Source of the DNA: CAYNWK01 sp964400875 | Lineage (GTDB): Bacteria > Chloroflexota > Anaerolineae > Anaerolineales > UBA4823 | Length of the DNA: 64,000 nt | Direction of reading: 5' to 3' | Assembly (NCBI GenBank): GCA_964400875.1 | Contig: CAYNWK010000001.1 | Span: forward strand, 80,909-144,908 | Shown here: positions 8,921-18,193 of the stretch, piece by piece | How positions within the stretch are numbered: position 1 is the stretch's first letter | Layout: each line of letters starts with the position of its first letter | Notes under the pieces: generated by a model | Databases searched by the model: none | Told to the model about the DNA's origin: nothing | What the model saw: the letters and a program-made list of their open reading frames with translations, nothing else | Position numbers and translations under genes: made by a program

Positions 8921-11050
8921 ATGTCTCTGCACAAGAGTCTCATCCACCAGCTGGATACCCGGCGCAAACCCCTCCTCCTGACCATCGGCCTGGGTTTCGC
9001 GGGCGGCTTATTGGCTGTGCTGCAAGCCCTTTTCCTCAGCAGGGTGATCGCCCGTGTCTTCCTTGCAGGAGGGAGGCTGCCGCAGGTCATTACGATCTTA
9101 TTCGTCCTGCTTGGCGTGATTGGTCTGCGCGCGCTGCTGGCCTGGTGGGGTGAGCTCAGCGCCGACCGGCTGGCCGTTCTCATCAAAAGCGAACTGCGCT
9201 TGCGTCTATACGAAAAACTCCAGTCGCTCGGTCCAGCGTACTTGTACGGGGAACGGACCGGCGAGCTAATCAACACGGCCACCGAAGGTGTCGAAGCCCT
9301 GGACGAATACTTCCGCCACTATCTGCCCCAGCTCGCGCTGGCTGTACTGGTCCCATTGACCGTGCTGGCCTTCGTAATCCCCGTAGATCTTCTCTCCGGC
9401 GTCATCCTGGCGTTAACCGCGCCGTTGATCCCGTTATTTATGGTCTTGATCGGTAATCTGGCCGAGGGCATGACCCGCAAACAGTGGACCACGCTCAGCC
9501 GGCTGAGCGCGCATTTCTTCGATGTCGTCCAGGGTTTGACCACCCTCAAGATCTTTGGACACAGCCGCGCCCAGGCCAGGGTGATCGCCCAGATCAGCGA
9601 GCGCTACCGGCGATCGACATTGGAGGTTTTACGGGTCGCCTTTCTCTCTGCCCTGGTGCTTGAACTGGTCGCCACACTGAGCACTGCGATCCTGGCGGTC
9701 GAAATCGGCGTGCGCTTGCTTGGAGGACAGCTGACCTTCGACCGAGCTTTTTTCTTGCTCCTGCTGGCTCCGGAGTTTTACGCCCCCCTGCGCATGCTGG
9801 GCGCACGTTTTCACGCCGGCACGGCCGGCGTTGAAGCCGCCCGGCGCATCTTCGAGATTCTGGATGCCGCCCCGCAGGCTATAGGTCTAGCGGATGAACC
9901 AACTCCCCACCAAGCCGTTCCAAAATACTGCCGTTCCTCCCCTCCGGGAGAGATCCGCTTCGAAGGCGTACACTATGCCTACCCAGACGGCTCGCTCGCC
10001 TTGGAAGAAATCAACCTGACTATCGCTCCGAAGGAGATCGTAGCTCTGGTAGGGCCGTCCGGGGCTGGAAAAACCACACTGGCCAACTTACTGCTTCGTT
10101 TCGAACACCCAACCCGCGGTCGCATCCTGGTGGATCAACAGGACCTGAGCGCCCTCCCCTCTGATGCGTGGCGCAGCGCGCTGGCCTGGGTACCGCAAAA
10201 TTCTTATTTGTTCAATGACACGATTGAAGCTAATATTCGCCTGGCGCGTCCGGAGGCTGCCGAAAGCGAAGTGATCGAGGCGGCGAAAGCAGCCCAGGCA
10301 CATGAATTCATCCGGGACTTGCCCGCGGGCTACAAAACCGTGATCGGCGAACGAGGCGCGCGGTTGAGCGGCGGGCAGGGCCAGCGTCTCGCCCTGGCAC
10401 GCGCTTTTTTGAAAGACGCGCCGCTGCTGATCCTGGATGAACCCACCGCCAACCTCGACCCGGGCCTTGAAGAGGCTCTCAATCAGGCAACTCGGGAGCT
10501 GCTCCTGGGAAGAACCGGCATGATCATCGCCCATCGCCTGGGAACAGCTGCAATTGCCGACCGGATCGTCGTGCTGGAAGGCGGGCAGTTAGTCGAACAA
10601 GGGACTCACCGCGAGCTGCTCGAGAAAGGCGGGCTCTACGCTCAGCTGGTCAATACGTACACCGGGGAGCCGAATGACGGATCTGCTTCCACGCAAGCTG
10701 AGGATCGAACCGGACAAAGAACTGCTGCCCCACGCCTAAGCGGCATGGATGCCGCCACCTTCGATCGTGCAAACAAATTCCTACAGGCTGCGGACGATAT
10801 CGAACAACCCGGCGCACTGCGAACTTTGGTCCGGTTGCTGGGCTTGATTAAACCGTATAAATGGCTCGCCGCCCTGTCCGTCTTGTTGGGGTTCGCCACC
10901 ATCGCCAGTGGAGTAGGGTTGATGGCAGCTTCTGCGCTGATCATCTCCCTAGCTGCCATCGCGCCTTCTATCGCCGTGCTGCAGGTGCCCATCGTTGGCG
11001 TGCGCTTCTTCGGCTTATCGCGCGGGGTCTTCCGGTACTTTGAACGCTAC
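8921..11050 (+). CDS. cydD: CydD plus start of CydC: 5' part of a fused thiol-reductant ABC exporter, cut by the N gap
   Basis: The frame runs from ATG 8921 to the N gap, 710 codons without a stop. Residues 1 to about 310 are the transmembrane part. The ATPase follows, with Walker A GPSGAGKTTL at about 378, signature LSGGQGQRLA at about 481 and Walker B LLILDEPTANLD at about 502-513: a complete CydD. Instead of ending, the frame continues through a linker of about 60 residues into the start of CydC (IASGVGLMAASALIISLAAI, then VGVRFFGLSRGVFRYFERY). CydD and CydC normally are separate half-transporters that export cysteine or glutathione and are needed to mature cytochrome bd. Here they appear to be one polypeptide continuing after the gap. 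Lies 96 bases after cydB. Confidence 0.88.
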
Positions 11051-11150
11051 NNNNNNNNNNNNNNNNNNNNNNNNNNNNNNNNNNNNNNNNNNNNNNNNNN
11101 NNNNNNNNNNNNNNNNNNNNNNNNNNNNNNNNNNNNNNNNNNNNNNNNNN
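11051..11150. other. Assembly gap, 100 N placeholder inside cydDC
   Basis: Exactly 100 Ns, the usual placeholder for a gap of unknown size. The reading frame before the gap (FRYFERY) and after it (RELIDARAEMN) differ by one base if 100 is taken literally. CydC proteins normally have roughly 100 residues between these points. The true gap is therefore probably near 300 bases. Confidence 0.95.
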
Positions 11151-12366
11151 GGGGCGCGAGCTGATTGATGCCCGGGCCGAGATGAATACTCTCTTGGTGG
11201 ATGGGATCCAGGGCTTAGCCGATCTGCAGGCCGCGGGCGCCGGGGACCGCCACCACCAAAAAATCGACTTGGGAATTCAAACCCTTGGCCGGGCTCAGAC
11301 GAGTCTGGCCAGAATAGAAGGGTTGGGCTTGGCGCTGGTGAACCTGCTGGCTGACTTGGCTGCCTGGACGCTGCTCCTGATGGCGATACCCCTGGTCGGG
11401 GAAGGCCGATTGCCTGGAATTAATCTGGCCGTATTGGTCTTGGTGGCGCTGTCCAGCTTTGAAGCGATAGCTCCCTTGATCTCGGCTGTCGGCTATCTGG
11501 AACGCAGCTTGGCTGCTGCCCGACGCTTATTCGTGATCATGGATTTGAAACCCGTCGTCCAGGATCGGGTGGAGCCTGCCCCGCCGCCGTCAAGCGCAGA
11601 CCTGCAAATTCGTGGGCTGCATTTCCGCTACCCACCCTCCCTCCACCGGAATGGGACGACCCAACCGGTTACCCCTCCAGCGCTGGAGGGGTTAGATCTC
11701 TCGCTGTCCCCCGGTCGGCGAGTCGCCTTGGTTGGGCCCAGCGGCGCGGGGAAGACTTCCCTGGTCAATTTACTGCAGCGGTTTTGGGAATACGATTGCG
11801 GGGAGATCTTGCTCGACGGCCGGGAGATCCAAAGTTACGCGGCCGATATGGTCCGCAGCCAGATCGCCATCATTTCGCAGCACACCCACCTGTTCAACGC
11901 CAGCCTCAAAGAAAACTTGCGGGTCGCCCGCCCAAACGCCGCACAAACTGAGATCGAAGCCGCAGCAGAAGCCGCAGGAATCCGCGCCTGGATTGAGACC
12001 TTACCCCTGGGTTACGATACCTGGATCGGTGAAAATGGGCTGCGCCTTTCCGGGGGCCAGCGCCAGCGGTTGGCTATCGCCCGGGCGCTTCTCAAAGACG
12101 CGCCCTTGATCATCCTGGACGAGCCCACCAACGGCCTGGACGCGCTCTTGGAGAGCCAGGTGCTCAACGCGCTGCAAATTACGTTAGATGGACGGAGCCA
12201 GCTGTGGATCACACACCGGTTGGTCGGCCTGGACTACATGGACGAGATCCTGGTGCTTGACCAGGGCAGATTGATCGAACGCGGCGCTCAAGCTGAACTG
12301 CTCGAGCGCCGCGGAATGTACCGCCGGATGTGGGATTTGCAGAACCAATTGTTCGGCGAAGAGTAA
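11151..12366 (+). CDS. cydC: CydC: 3' part of the fused CydDC exporter after the N gap
   Basis: The correct frame reads RELIDARAEMN directly from the gap edge, so the ATG at 11182 is internal and not a start. What follows is the rest of the CydC membrane domain (LALVNLLADLAAWTLLLMAI, then INLAVLVLVALSSFEAIAPL) and a full ATPase with Walker A GPSGAGKTSL, signature LSGGQRQRLAIARALL and Walker B LIILDEPTNGLD. It joins the N-terminal CydC piece before the gap to complete a CydD-CydC fusion. It is the last gene of the cyd unit and converges on the MFS gene, whose stop is 30 bases away. Confidence 0.88.
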
Positions 12367-12396
12367 GCAAAGATTACAACTTACCGCCCGACAGTT

Positions 12397-13779
12397 TCAG
12401 GGCGCTGGTATACCAGCCGGTTCGGGGCGGACTCCCGCTGGCTGCTCCTCAACGACTTCGAGATCATCCGGTATTACGTCAGGCAGTTCCGTTTCCACCA
12501 GGCGGATGCGCGGGTACGCGTACGCCACTACGCTGGCGACGACCAGCGCCACCCCGGACAACAAGAACAGCAAACCGATACCCCGACCCGGCCCCACTCC
12601 TACCAGGGCGCCAACGAACGTGTCAGCAAGACCCCCACCCTGCCGCAGCAGGGGTTCGAACAACCGATCGGCCAGCGGTCCTGCCAGCAGAAAAGCCAGG
12701 GGCATCATCGAGCGTGAGATCATCAAACGAATGGCGAACACACGGCCCTGCGCTTCCGGGGCGACCTTGGACTGGAAGATCGCCTGGCTGGGAGCAGAGG
12801 CTAGCGGCACGCAAAACATCAAGATAAACGACCCAACCCCTACGAAGGTCGCATGTGCGCCTGCTCCGGCAATCAGTAGACCCAACGCGGCGAGCGTGAT
12901 GAAACCGATGACCGCTCGGATGCGCCGCTGCGGACCACCCCAGGCGCTCATCACCAGGCTACCGGCCAACATACCAACACCAGCGGCGGTCTGCACCAGG
13001 CCCAACACGGCCGGGGTCGCTAAGATAAGCACCAGCGGGATCATCAAGACCGCTGAGAAGTTCAGGAAGAAATTGACCAGCGCGTAATACAGCAGCAGGC
13101 CAAACAAACCGCTTCGCTGGCGCAGATAGAGCCAACCGTAGAGCGCATCACGCAAGAATATACTTTTCCCTGCCCGGTCTTCGGCTGACAGCTCCGGCTG
13201 AGGAATGCGGATTAGAAACAGCGCACTGATGGCGAAGAAAAAGGTCACGAAGTCGATCAAGATGATGCCGTTCAAACCAATCGCTACAAACAAGACACCG
13301 GCTAACAAAGGAGAGATCAACGTTTCCGCGGCCTGGCCCATCTGCACCATCCCGCTGGCGCGAGCGAGATCCTTTTTGGGCACCAGCATGGTGATCGACG
13401 CGGTATACGCGGGCTCCTGGAATGCGGCAAACGTCGCGCTCGCCAGGGCTATCAGGTACACATGCCAAACTTCCAGATGGCCGAAGGTCAGGCCGATAAA
13501 TACGATCAGGGTCACCAAAGCATCGCCGGTGTCCGCCAGGATCATCAGCCAACGGCGGTTCCAGCGGTCGGCCAAAGACCCTGCGATGGGCGCCAGCAAG
13601 ATGCGGGGTAAATTTCCAAAGAGCACCGTGATAGCCAAGGGCGTGGCTTGACCGGTCTGATCGAAGATCCAGACCCCCAGGGCGAAGCTGGTCAAACCCG
13701 AACCGATGATGGAAATCAACTGGCCTATCCAGATGATCAGAAAAGAACGCATATTCTTAGGGGCTGTTCGTCCACTCAC
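12397..13779 (-). CDS. MFS transporter, drug or siderophore exporter type
   Basis: 460 residues with about twelve hydrophobic helices. The loop after the second helix, GSLADRWNRRWLMILAD, is the MFS motif A region. Overall it resembles the MFS group that includes EntS and macrolide exporters, so efflux of a small molecule is likely; the substrate cannot be read from sequence. The frame is open from a TTG at 13803, but GGAGG lies eight bases before the GTG at 13779, which was chosen. It follows the regulator gene at 13864 on the same strand with an 84-base gap, so the regulator probably controls it. Confidence 0.85.
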   Translation of the reverse strand: MSGRTAPKNMRSFLIIWIGQLISIIGSGLTSFALGVWIFDQTGQATPLAITVLFGNLPRILLAPIAGSLADRWNRRWLMILADTGDALVTLIVFIGLTFGHLEVWHVYLIALASATFAAFQEPAYTASITMLVPKKDLARASGMVQMGQAAETLISPLLAGVLFVAIGLNGIILIDFVTFFFAISALFLIRIPQPELSAEDRAGKSIFLRDALYGWLYLRQRSGLFGLLLYYALVNFFLNFSAVLMIPLVLILATPAVLGLVQTAAGVGMLAGSLVMSAWGGPQRRIRAVIGFITLAALGLLIAGAGAHATFVGVGSFILMFCVPLASAPSQAIFQSKVAPEAQGRVFAIRLMISRSMMPLAFLLAGPLADRLFEPLLRQGGGLADTFVGALVGVGPGRGIGLLFLLSGVALVVASVVAYAYPRIRLVETELPDVIPDDLEVVEEQPAGVRPEPAGIPAP

Positions 13780-13863
13780 CGTCTTATCCTCCAATACGAT
13801 CAAAAATTGATATTATTTACTATACGAATAGGGCTTACACGCTTGGGAGAGTAAAGGTGGCTA

Positions 13864-14487
13864 CTACACCTCTTCGTTGGGGTAGTAAAAGCTGGGGTAT
13901 AACGCCAGCGTGAAGGCGTAAGTTTGCAGTTCAACCTCACCCTCTGGCTCTTTTACATCGGCCGCCTCGAATTCAGAGACCAGTTCATCCAGACGGCTTT
14001 GAAATTCACCCGCTTTTTCCTCCGTAAGGCGGCTGATAACCCGGGTGAACATCGCCCGGCGCACTTGCGCTTCGCCGCCCTTGCCCAGTTCAAAGGCGCG
14101 AGCCTGAAAACTGCGCAAAACATCCTCACGGGTGGTGTCCAGCGTGGAGGCGATCATGGTAAAGATGTTGTCCTGGCCTGCAGGCGTGTCGAAGGAGAGC
14201 AAGGCAGGGTCCAGTGACAAGCGTGAGGCAACACTGCGGTAATACTTTTCGATCAAATTCGAAACTGTGCGTGTCTCGACTACCTCGATCAGCCCGTGTT
14301 TCTCCAATAAGTTGACGTGATAGTACAGCTTACTGGCTGTCAGACCGAGCTTTTCGGCAACCTGGTTGACGGTCATCGGTTCCAGGATGAGGGCCTCGAT
14401 AATCTGGATGCGCAGCGGATCGGAGACGACCTTGAGGGTGTCCAGGTCGGTGATCAGATGAGTATTGTTTGGATCTTTTTCCATCAT
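13864..14487 (-). CDS. ArsR-like winged helix-turn-helix transcriptional regulator
   Basis: 207 residues. The N-terminal 100 residues form an ArsR-type DNA-binding domain: LKVVSDPLRIQIIEALILE, TVNQVAEKLGLTASKLYYH as the helix-turn-helix, and NLLEKHGLIEVVETR as the wing. The C-terminal half (about 110-207) is helical and charged, and could bind a ligand or dimerise; no cysteine metal site of classical ArsR is seen. It is encoded directly upstream of the MFS exporter on the same strand and has its own near-consensus promoter at 14532-14559. Likely role, inferred: local control of the exporter and of itself. Confidence 0.85.
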   Translation of the reverse strand: MMEKDPNNTHLITDLDTLKVVSDPLRIQIIEALILEPMTVNQVAEKLGLTASKLYYHVNLLEKHGLIEVVETRTVSNLIEKYYRSVASRLSLDPALLSFDTPAGQDNIFTMIASTLDTTREDVLRSFQARAFELGKGGEAQVRRAMFTRVISRLTEEKAGEFQSRLDELVSEFEAADVKEPEGEVELQTYAFTLALYPSFYYPNEEV

Positions 14488-14531
14488 TCAATATTATCCT
14501 ATCGCTTTAATTAATTATAACGTTAAGTATG

Positions 14532-14559
14532 ATTATAGCGTTTAATTATTGTTTGTCAA
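14532..14559 (-). promoter_or_regulatory. Consensus sigma-70-type promoter of the HTH regulator
   Basis: On the minus strand TTGACA (14559-14554) and TATAAT (14537-14532) are both perfect, with a 16-base spacer. The predicted start near 14525 gives a leader of about 38 bases before the regulator ATG. The downstream flank repeats the -10 region imperfectly (TAAACGCTATAAT and TTAACGTTATAAT, 18 bases apart), which may be an autoregulatory operator. Confidence 0.8.
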
Positions 14560-14571
14560 GAGCATATCATT

Positions 14572-14615
14572 AAAAAATGAGTAGTTGGAGCGGATAAAGC
14601 TCGCTCCAACTACTC
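14572..14615 (-). terminator. Rho-independent terminator of the M29 aminopeptidase gene
   Basis: A 14-bp perfect stem (14602-14615 with 14579-14592 on the minus strand) closes a 9-base loop and is followed on the minus strand by ATTTTTTAA. It lies 24 bases after the aminopeptidase stop and just upstream of the regulator promoter. Confidence 0.85.
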
Positions 14616-14638
14616 TTCTCGAATCAACCTGTGTGAAC

Positions 14639-15748
14639 TTAGAAAACGAATTGACCGTCCCGGTAAACTACCTCCCCGTCCACCAGGATCTCGGAATCGG
14701 TCTGCAAATCGCAGATCATATCCCAATGGACGGCGCTTTTATTACGGCTGCCGGTCTCCGGGTAACCCGAGCCGACCGCCATGTGGAAAGAACCGCCGAT
14801 CTTCTCATCAAAGAGCGTGTTGCCCGTAAAGCGGTCGATCTCGAAGTTCGTCCCAATGGCAAATTCGCCTAAATAGCGCGCTCCGGGATCGGTATCCAGC
14901 ATCTGCAACAGGAAATCCTGGTTCTTGCTCGCGCTGGCGGCGACCACCTTGCCGTCTTCGAATTTGAGCTCAATTCCCTCCACGATCTTTCCCCCACGAA
15001 CCGCCGGATAAGTATAGCGCACCCAGCCGTTGGCAGATTCCTCCACCGGGCCGGTGTAAATCTCGCCATCCGGCATGTTGTGCTGTCCGCTGGCGTTGCG
15101 GAATGTCCGGCCCTTGATAGACAGGTTCAGATCGACGTTCGGTCCGCGCACGGTGACCCGGTCGTGACCTTCGATGCGATCGATAATGCGTTTTTGTTCC
15201 TGCTGCACGCCTTGCCAATACGCCACTGGATCGGGCGTGCCTTCATCAGCGTGGCAGGCTCGGAAGACGAAATCCTGGTACTCATCCAAGCCCATCTCAG
15301 CTTCCATGGCATATGCTGTCGTCGGGTAGAGCGTGCTCATCCAGCGCAGAGATTTCTCGGCCCCGCGCCTCAACTGGGCTTCCAGCAACGGCGCTAGAGC
15401 TTTATTCCGTCGGGCCAGACGGGCCGAATCGATGCTGCTCAGGGTGCGGGTGTTCAGGTCCGAGCGCACCTTGATCAGCACTTCGAATTCTTGGAACGCC
15501 ATTCGATTGAATGGGGGTAGATAGTCCAGCTGTTCGTCTCCAGCGGTCCGGTAAAAAGTCTCCTCCAGACCGGGCAGATCAAGCAATAAATGAGGGTGAC
15601 CTCCTCGCTCTAGGATCAGCTCGTAGAGCGCACGCACAAGCGGTTCTGCGGCAGTCGTCGCCGCAATGGCGACCCGATCGCCCGTGCCGACCTGAGTGGC
15701 GTGATCGACTAAGATATGGGCGAATTTCCGGACGCGAATGTCCGTCAA
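14639..15748 (-). CDS. M29-family metallo-aminopeptidase (AmpS/AmpT type)
   Basis: 369 residues. Members of this family are dinuclear-metal aminopeptidases that trim N-terminal residues in the cytoplasm. Conserved active-site blocks are present: MPDGEIYTGP, NTLFDEKIGGSFHMAVG and SAVHWDMICDL supply the Glu, His and Asp metal ligands. The start is TTG at 15748, supported by AAGGAGG five bases upstream; no ATG fits better. It has its own extended -10 promoter at 15783 and its own terminator, so it is a single-gene unit, divergent from the bi-domain oxidoreductase. Confidence 0.93.
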   Translation of the reverse strand: MTDIRVRKFAHILVDHATQVGTGDRVAIAATTAAEPLVRALYELILERGGHPHLLLDLPGLEETFYRTAGDEQLDYLPPFNRMAFQEFEVLIKVRSDLNTRTLSSIDSARLARRNKALAPLLEAQLRRGAEKSLRWMSTLYPTTAYAMEAEMGLDEYQDFVFRACHADEGTPDPVAYWQGVQQEQKRIIDRIEGHDRVTVRGPNVDLNLSIKGRTFRNASGQHNMPDGEIYTGPVEESANGWVRYTYPAVRGGKIVEGIELKFEDGKVVAASASKNQDFLLQMLDTDPGARYLGEFAIGTNFEIDRFTGNTLFDEKIGGSFHMAVGSGYPETGSRNKSAVHWDMICDLQTDSEILVDGEVVYRDGQFVF

Positions 15749-15782
15749 GTTAGCCTCCTTTTTCGTTTTGGTTGGCTGGGGG

Positions 15783-15791
15783 ATTATATCA
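15783..15791 (-). promoter_or_regulatory. Extended -10 promoter of the M29 aminopeptidase
   Basis: The minus strand reads TGATATAAT: a perfect TATAAT with the TG extension. Transcription would start near 15776, giving a leader of about 28 bases that contains the AAGGAGG site. Confidence 0.6.
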
Positions 15792-15932
15792 CTGCCGGGT
15801 TTTGGGGACTGGCTCGATCCCCCACGTCTGGCTCAGGTTATGGCGATCTCCAAAGGACCACACCACGAGCAGTTGCGGTATACTCGGATTCGCTTGACGG
15901 AAAACTTGAAGGACGAGGCAGATCGAAGCGCT

Positions 15933-18158
15933 ATGAAGCAAGTAGTCCAAAACCTGCGGGACGGCCAAACCAGCGTCGTTGAAGTGCCGGTGCCCAGCCC
16001 TAAGCCGGGCATGGCGCTGGTGCGTACCAGTGCATCGCTGGTCTCAGCCGGTACCGAACGCATGTTGGTGGCGTTCGCCGAGAAATCCTTGATCGGCAAA
16101 GCGCGCTCGCGTCCCGATCTGGTGCGCCAGATGCTGGACAAAGCGCGGCGCGAAGGCGTGCTGACCACCGTCGAGGCCGCCTTCAATCGCCTGGATCAGC
16201 CGATGCCCCTGGGTTACTCCTCCGCTGGCACAATCGTCGCCATCGGCGAAGAACTGGGTGAGCACGGTTTCCAGGTCGGCCAGCGGGTGGCCTGCGCCGG
16301 GGGAGGCTACGCCGTGCATGCGGAGTATGTGTTGGTGCCTCACAACCTGCTGGCCCTCCTGCCAGAAAACGTGGACTTCGAATCGGCGGCTTTCACCACG
16401 CTGGGCGCGATCTCCATGCACGGGTTTCGACTCGCCGAGGCTCAAATTGGCGAAACCGTCGCCGTGATAGGCTTGGGACTATTGGGGCTGCTTGCGACCA
16501 GCATCGCCCAGGCAGCCGGTTGCCGTGTCCTGGGGATGGACCTGGACCCGCGCCGGGTGAGGTTAGCCCAGGATTTTGGGGCCAAGGCAAGTCCCCGGGA
16601 AGACGCCGTTGAAGCTGCCCAAAGTTTCACCCATGGGAGAGGTTGCGACGCCGTCTTGATCTGCGCCGACACCCCCTCCAACGACCCGGTCGAGCTTGCC
16701 GGAGAGATTGCACGGGACAAGGCTAATATCGTCGCCCTCGGAGCAGTTGGCCTGGACATCCCACGCAAAGTCTATTTTGCTAAAGAGCTCTCGTTTATTA
16801 ACTCCCGCTCGTACGGTCCAGGCCGGTACGATCCATCCTACGAGGAAGATGGGGTGGATTATCCCATCGGCTTCGTCCGCTGGACCGAGGGCCGCAACAT
16901 GCAAGCCGTGGTCGATTTGCTCGCCGCCGGGCGCTTGGATGTCCGCCCCTTAATCACCCACCGTTTCTCCATTGAGCACGCGCCGCAAGCTTATGAGCTG
17001 ATCACTGGGAAAAGCGAAGAGCACTTCCTGGGAGTGCTGCTTAATTATCCCCTCGCTGAGGCTGACGCCTTTGAGCGGCCGGCCTGGAAAAGCGCGGTCA
17101 CATTCGACAGCGCCAGCCAGCCGCCGTCTGGCGCCGACCAGATCAGGCTGGGGGTGTTGGGAGCGGGGAATTTTGCCACCGGAGTTTTACTGCCTGCGCT
17201 GCGCCAGACCTCCGGCGTTGAGCTGGTTGCCATTGCCTCCGGGAGTGGGCTGAGCGCCAGCAGCGCTGCTGAAAGGTTCGGTTTTCGCCAAGCCACTGCC
17301 GATGACGTCCAGCTGCTCAATAACCCGGCGATCGATGCGGTTGCTGTCCTGACCCGGCACCACCAGCACGCCACCCAGGTCATGTCTGCGCTGGCTGCAG
17401 GCAAGCACGTCTTCTGCGAGAAGCCGCTGGCCTTGAAATCCGCAGACCTGGAAGAGATCGCCATCAGCTTGTCCCAGGCCCGACGGCGGGATGGTACTCC
17501 ACAGAGCGCGCCGCCGGTGCTGACGGTTGGATTCAACCGGCGTTTTGCGCCTTTCGCCCAGAAACTGCAGGAATTTCTTGCCGGACGGGGCGAACCCATG
17601 GTGGCTTTTTACCGTGTAAATGCAGGCTATATCCCCCTTTCTCATTGGGTGCACGATCCAGAACAAGGAGGTGGGCGCATTGTTGGAGAAGGCTGCCATT
17701 TCGTCGATTTTCTGACCTTTTTAGTCGGTTCCCCGCCGATCTCGGTCGCCGCGCACACACTCCCCGATGACGGTCGCTATCGCGAAGACAACGTCGTGCT
17801 GACTTTCAGCTTTCCGGACGGTTCCGTGGGGACGTTGATATACGTCGCTAACGGCGACAAGTCGTTCTCCAAGGAACGGGTCGAAGTATTTTGCGCTGGG
17901 AGAGTCGGCGTCCTGGACGATTTCCGCTCCCTGGAGTTGATCAAGGATGGCAGCAGGCAGAAGTTGCATTCCCGCTTACGCCAGGACAAAGGCCATCGCG
18001 CCGAACTGGCGGCATTCGTCGAGACCATCCTGCGCGGCGGCCCGCCGCCGATCCCTTACGACCACCTGTTCGGGGTATCGGAAGCTACCATCGCCGCGGT
18101 ACGCGCCCTGCGGACCGGGAAGGACATCACCATTACACAGCCGCTCACCAGGGGTTAG
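15933..18158 (+). CDS. Bi-domain oxidoreductase: MDR-type dehydrogenase fused to Gfo/Idh/MocA domain
   Basis: 741 residues. Residues 1 to about 375 are a medium-chain dehydrogenase fold with the nucleotide-binding motif GLGLLGLLATSIAQAAGCRV; the zinc-ligand pattern of classical alcohol dehydrogenases is not obvious. From about 400 a Gfo/Idh/MocA domain follows (IRLGVLGAGNFATGVLL, then AGKHVFCEKPLALKSADLEE), which usually oxidises or reduces sugar nucleotides. Such fusions are found in polysaccharide clusters, consistent with the heparinase-like gene 35 bases downstream and a GT4 after that. The frame is open from 15738, but the region before ATG 15933 does not look like protein of this family. 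The exact sugar reaction is unknown. Confidence 0.85.
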   Translation: MKQVVQNLRDGQTSVVEVPVPSPKPGMALVRTSASLVSAGTERMLVAFAEKSLIGKARSRPDLVRQMLDKARREGVLTTVEAAFNRLDQPMPLGYSSAGTIVAIGEELGEHGFQVGQRVACAGGGYAVHAEYVLVPHNLLALLPENVDFESAAFTTLGAISMHGFRLAEAQIGETVAVIGLGLLGLLATSIAQAAGCRVLGMDLDPRRVRLAQDFGAKASPREDAVEAAQSFTHGRGCDAVLICADTPSNDPVELAGEIARDKANIVALGAVGLDIPRKVYFAKELSFINSRSYGPGRYDPSYEEDGVDYPIGFVRWTEGRNMQAVVDLLAAGRLDVRPLITHRFSIEHAPQAYELITGKSEEHFLGVLLNYPLAEADAFERPAWKSAVTFDSASQPPSGADQIRLGVLGAGNFATGVLLPALRQTSGVELVAIASGSGLSASSAAERFGFRQATADDVQLLNNPAIDAVAVLTRHHQHATQVMSALAAGKHVFCEKPLALKSADLEEIAISLSQARRRDGTPQSAPPVLTVGFNRRFAPFAQKLQEFLAGRGEPMVAFYRVNAGYIPLSHWVHDPEQGGGRIVGEGCHFVDFLTFLVGSPPISVAAHTLPDDGRYREDNVVLTFSFPDGSVGTLIYVANGDKSFSKERVEVFCAGRVGVLDDFRSLELIKDGSRQKLHSRLRQDKGHRAELAAFVETILRGGPPPIPYDHLFGVSEATIAAVRALRTGKDITITQPLTRG

Positions 18159-18193
18159 TCCATCACATCGCCCCAAAGAACCACCCGCGACCA

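Noticed and set aside
11051..11182. Frameshift or separate CydC gene starting at ATG 11182
   Set aside because: The frame difference is explained by the arbitrary 100-N gap, and CydC-like sequence is already present before the ATG on both sides of the gap.
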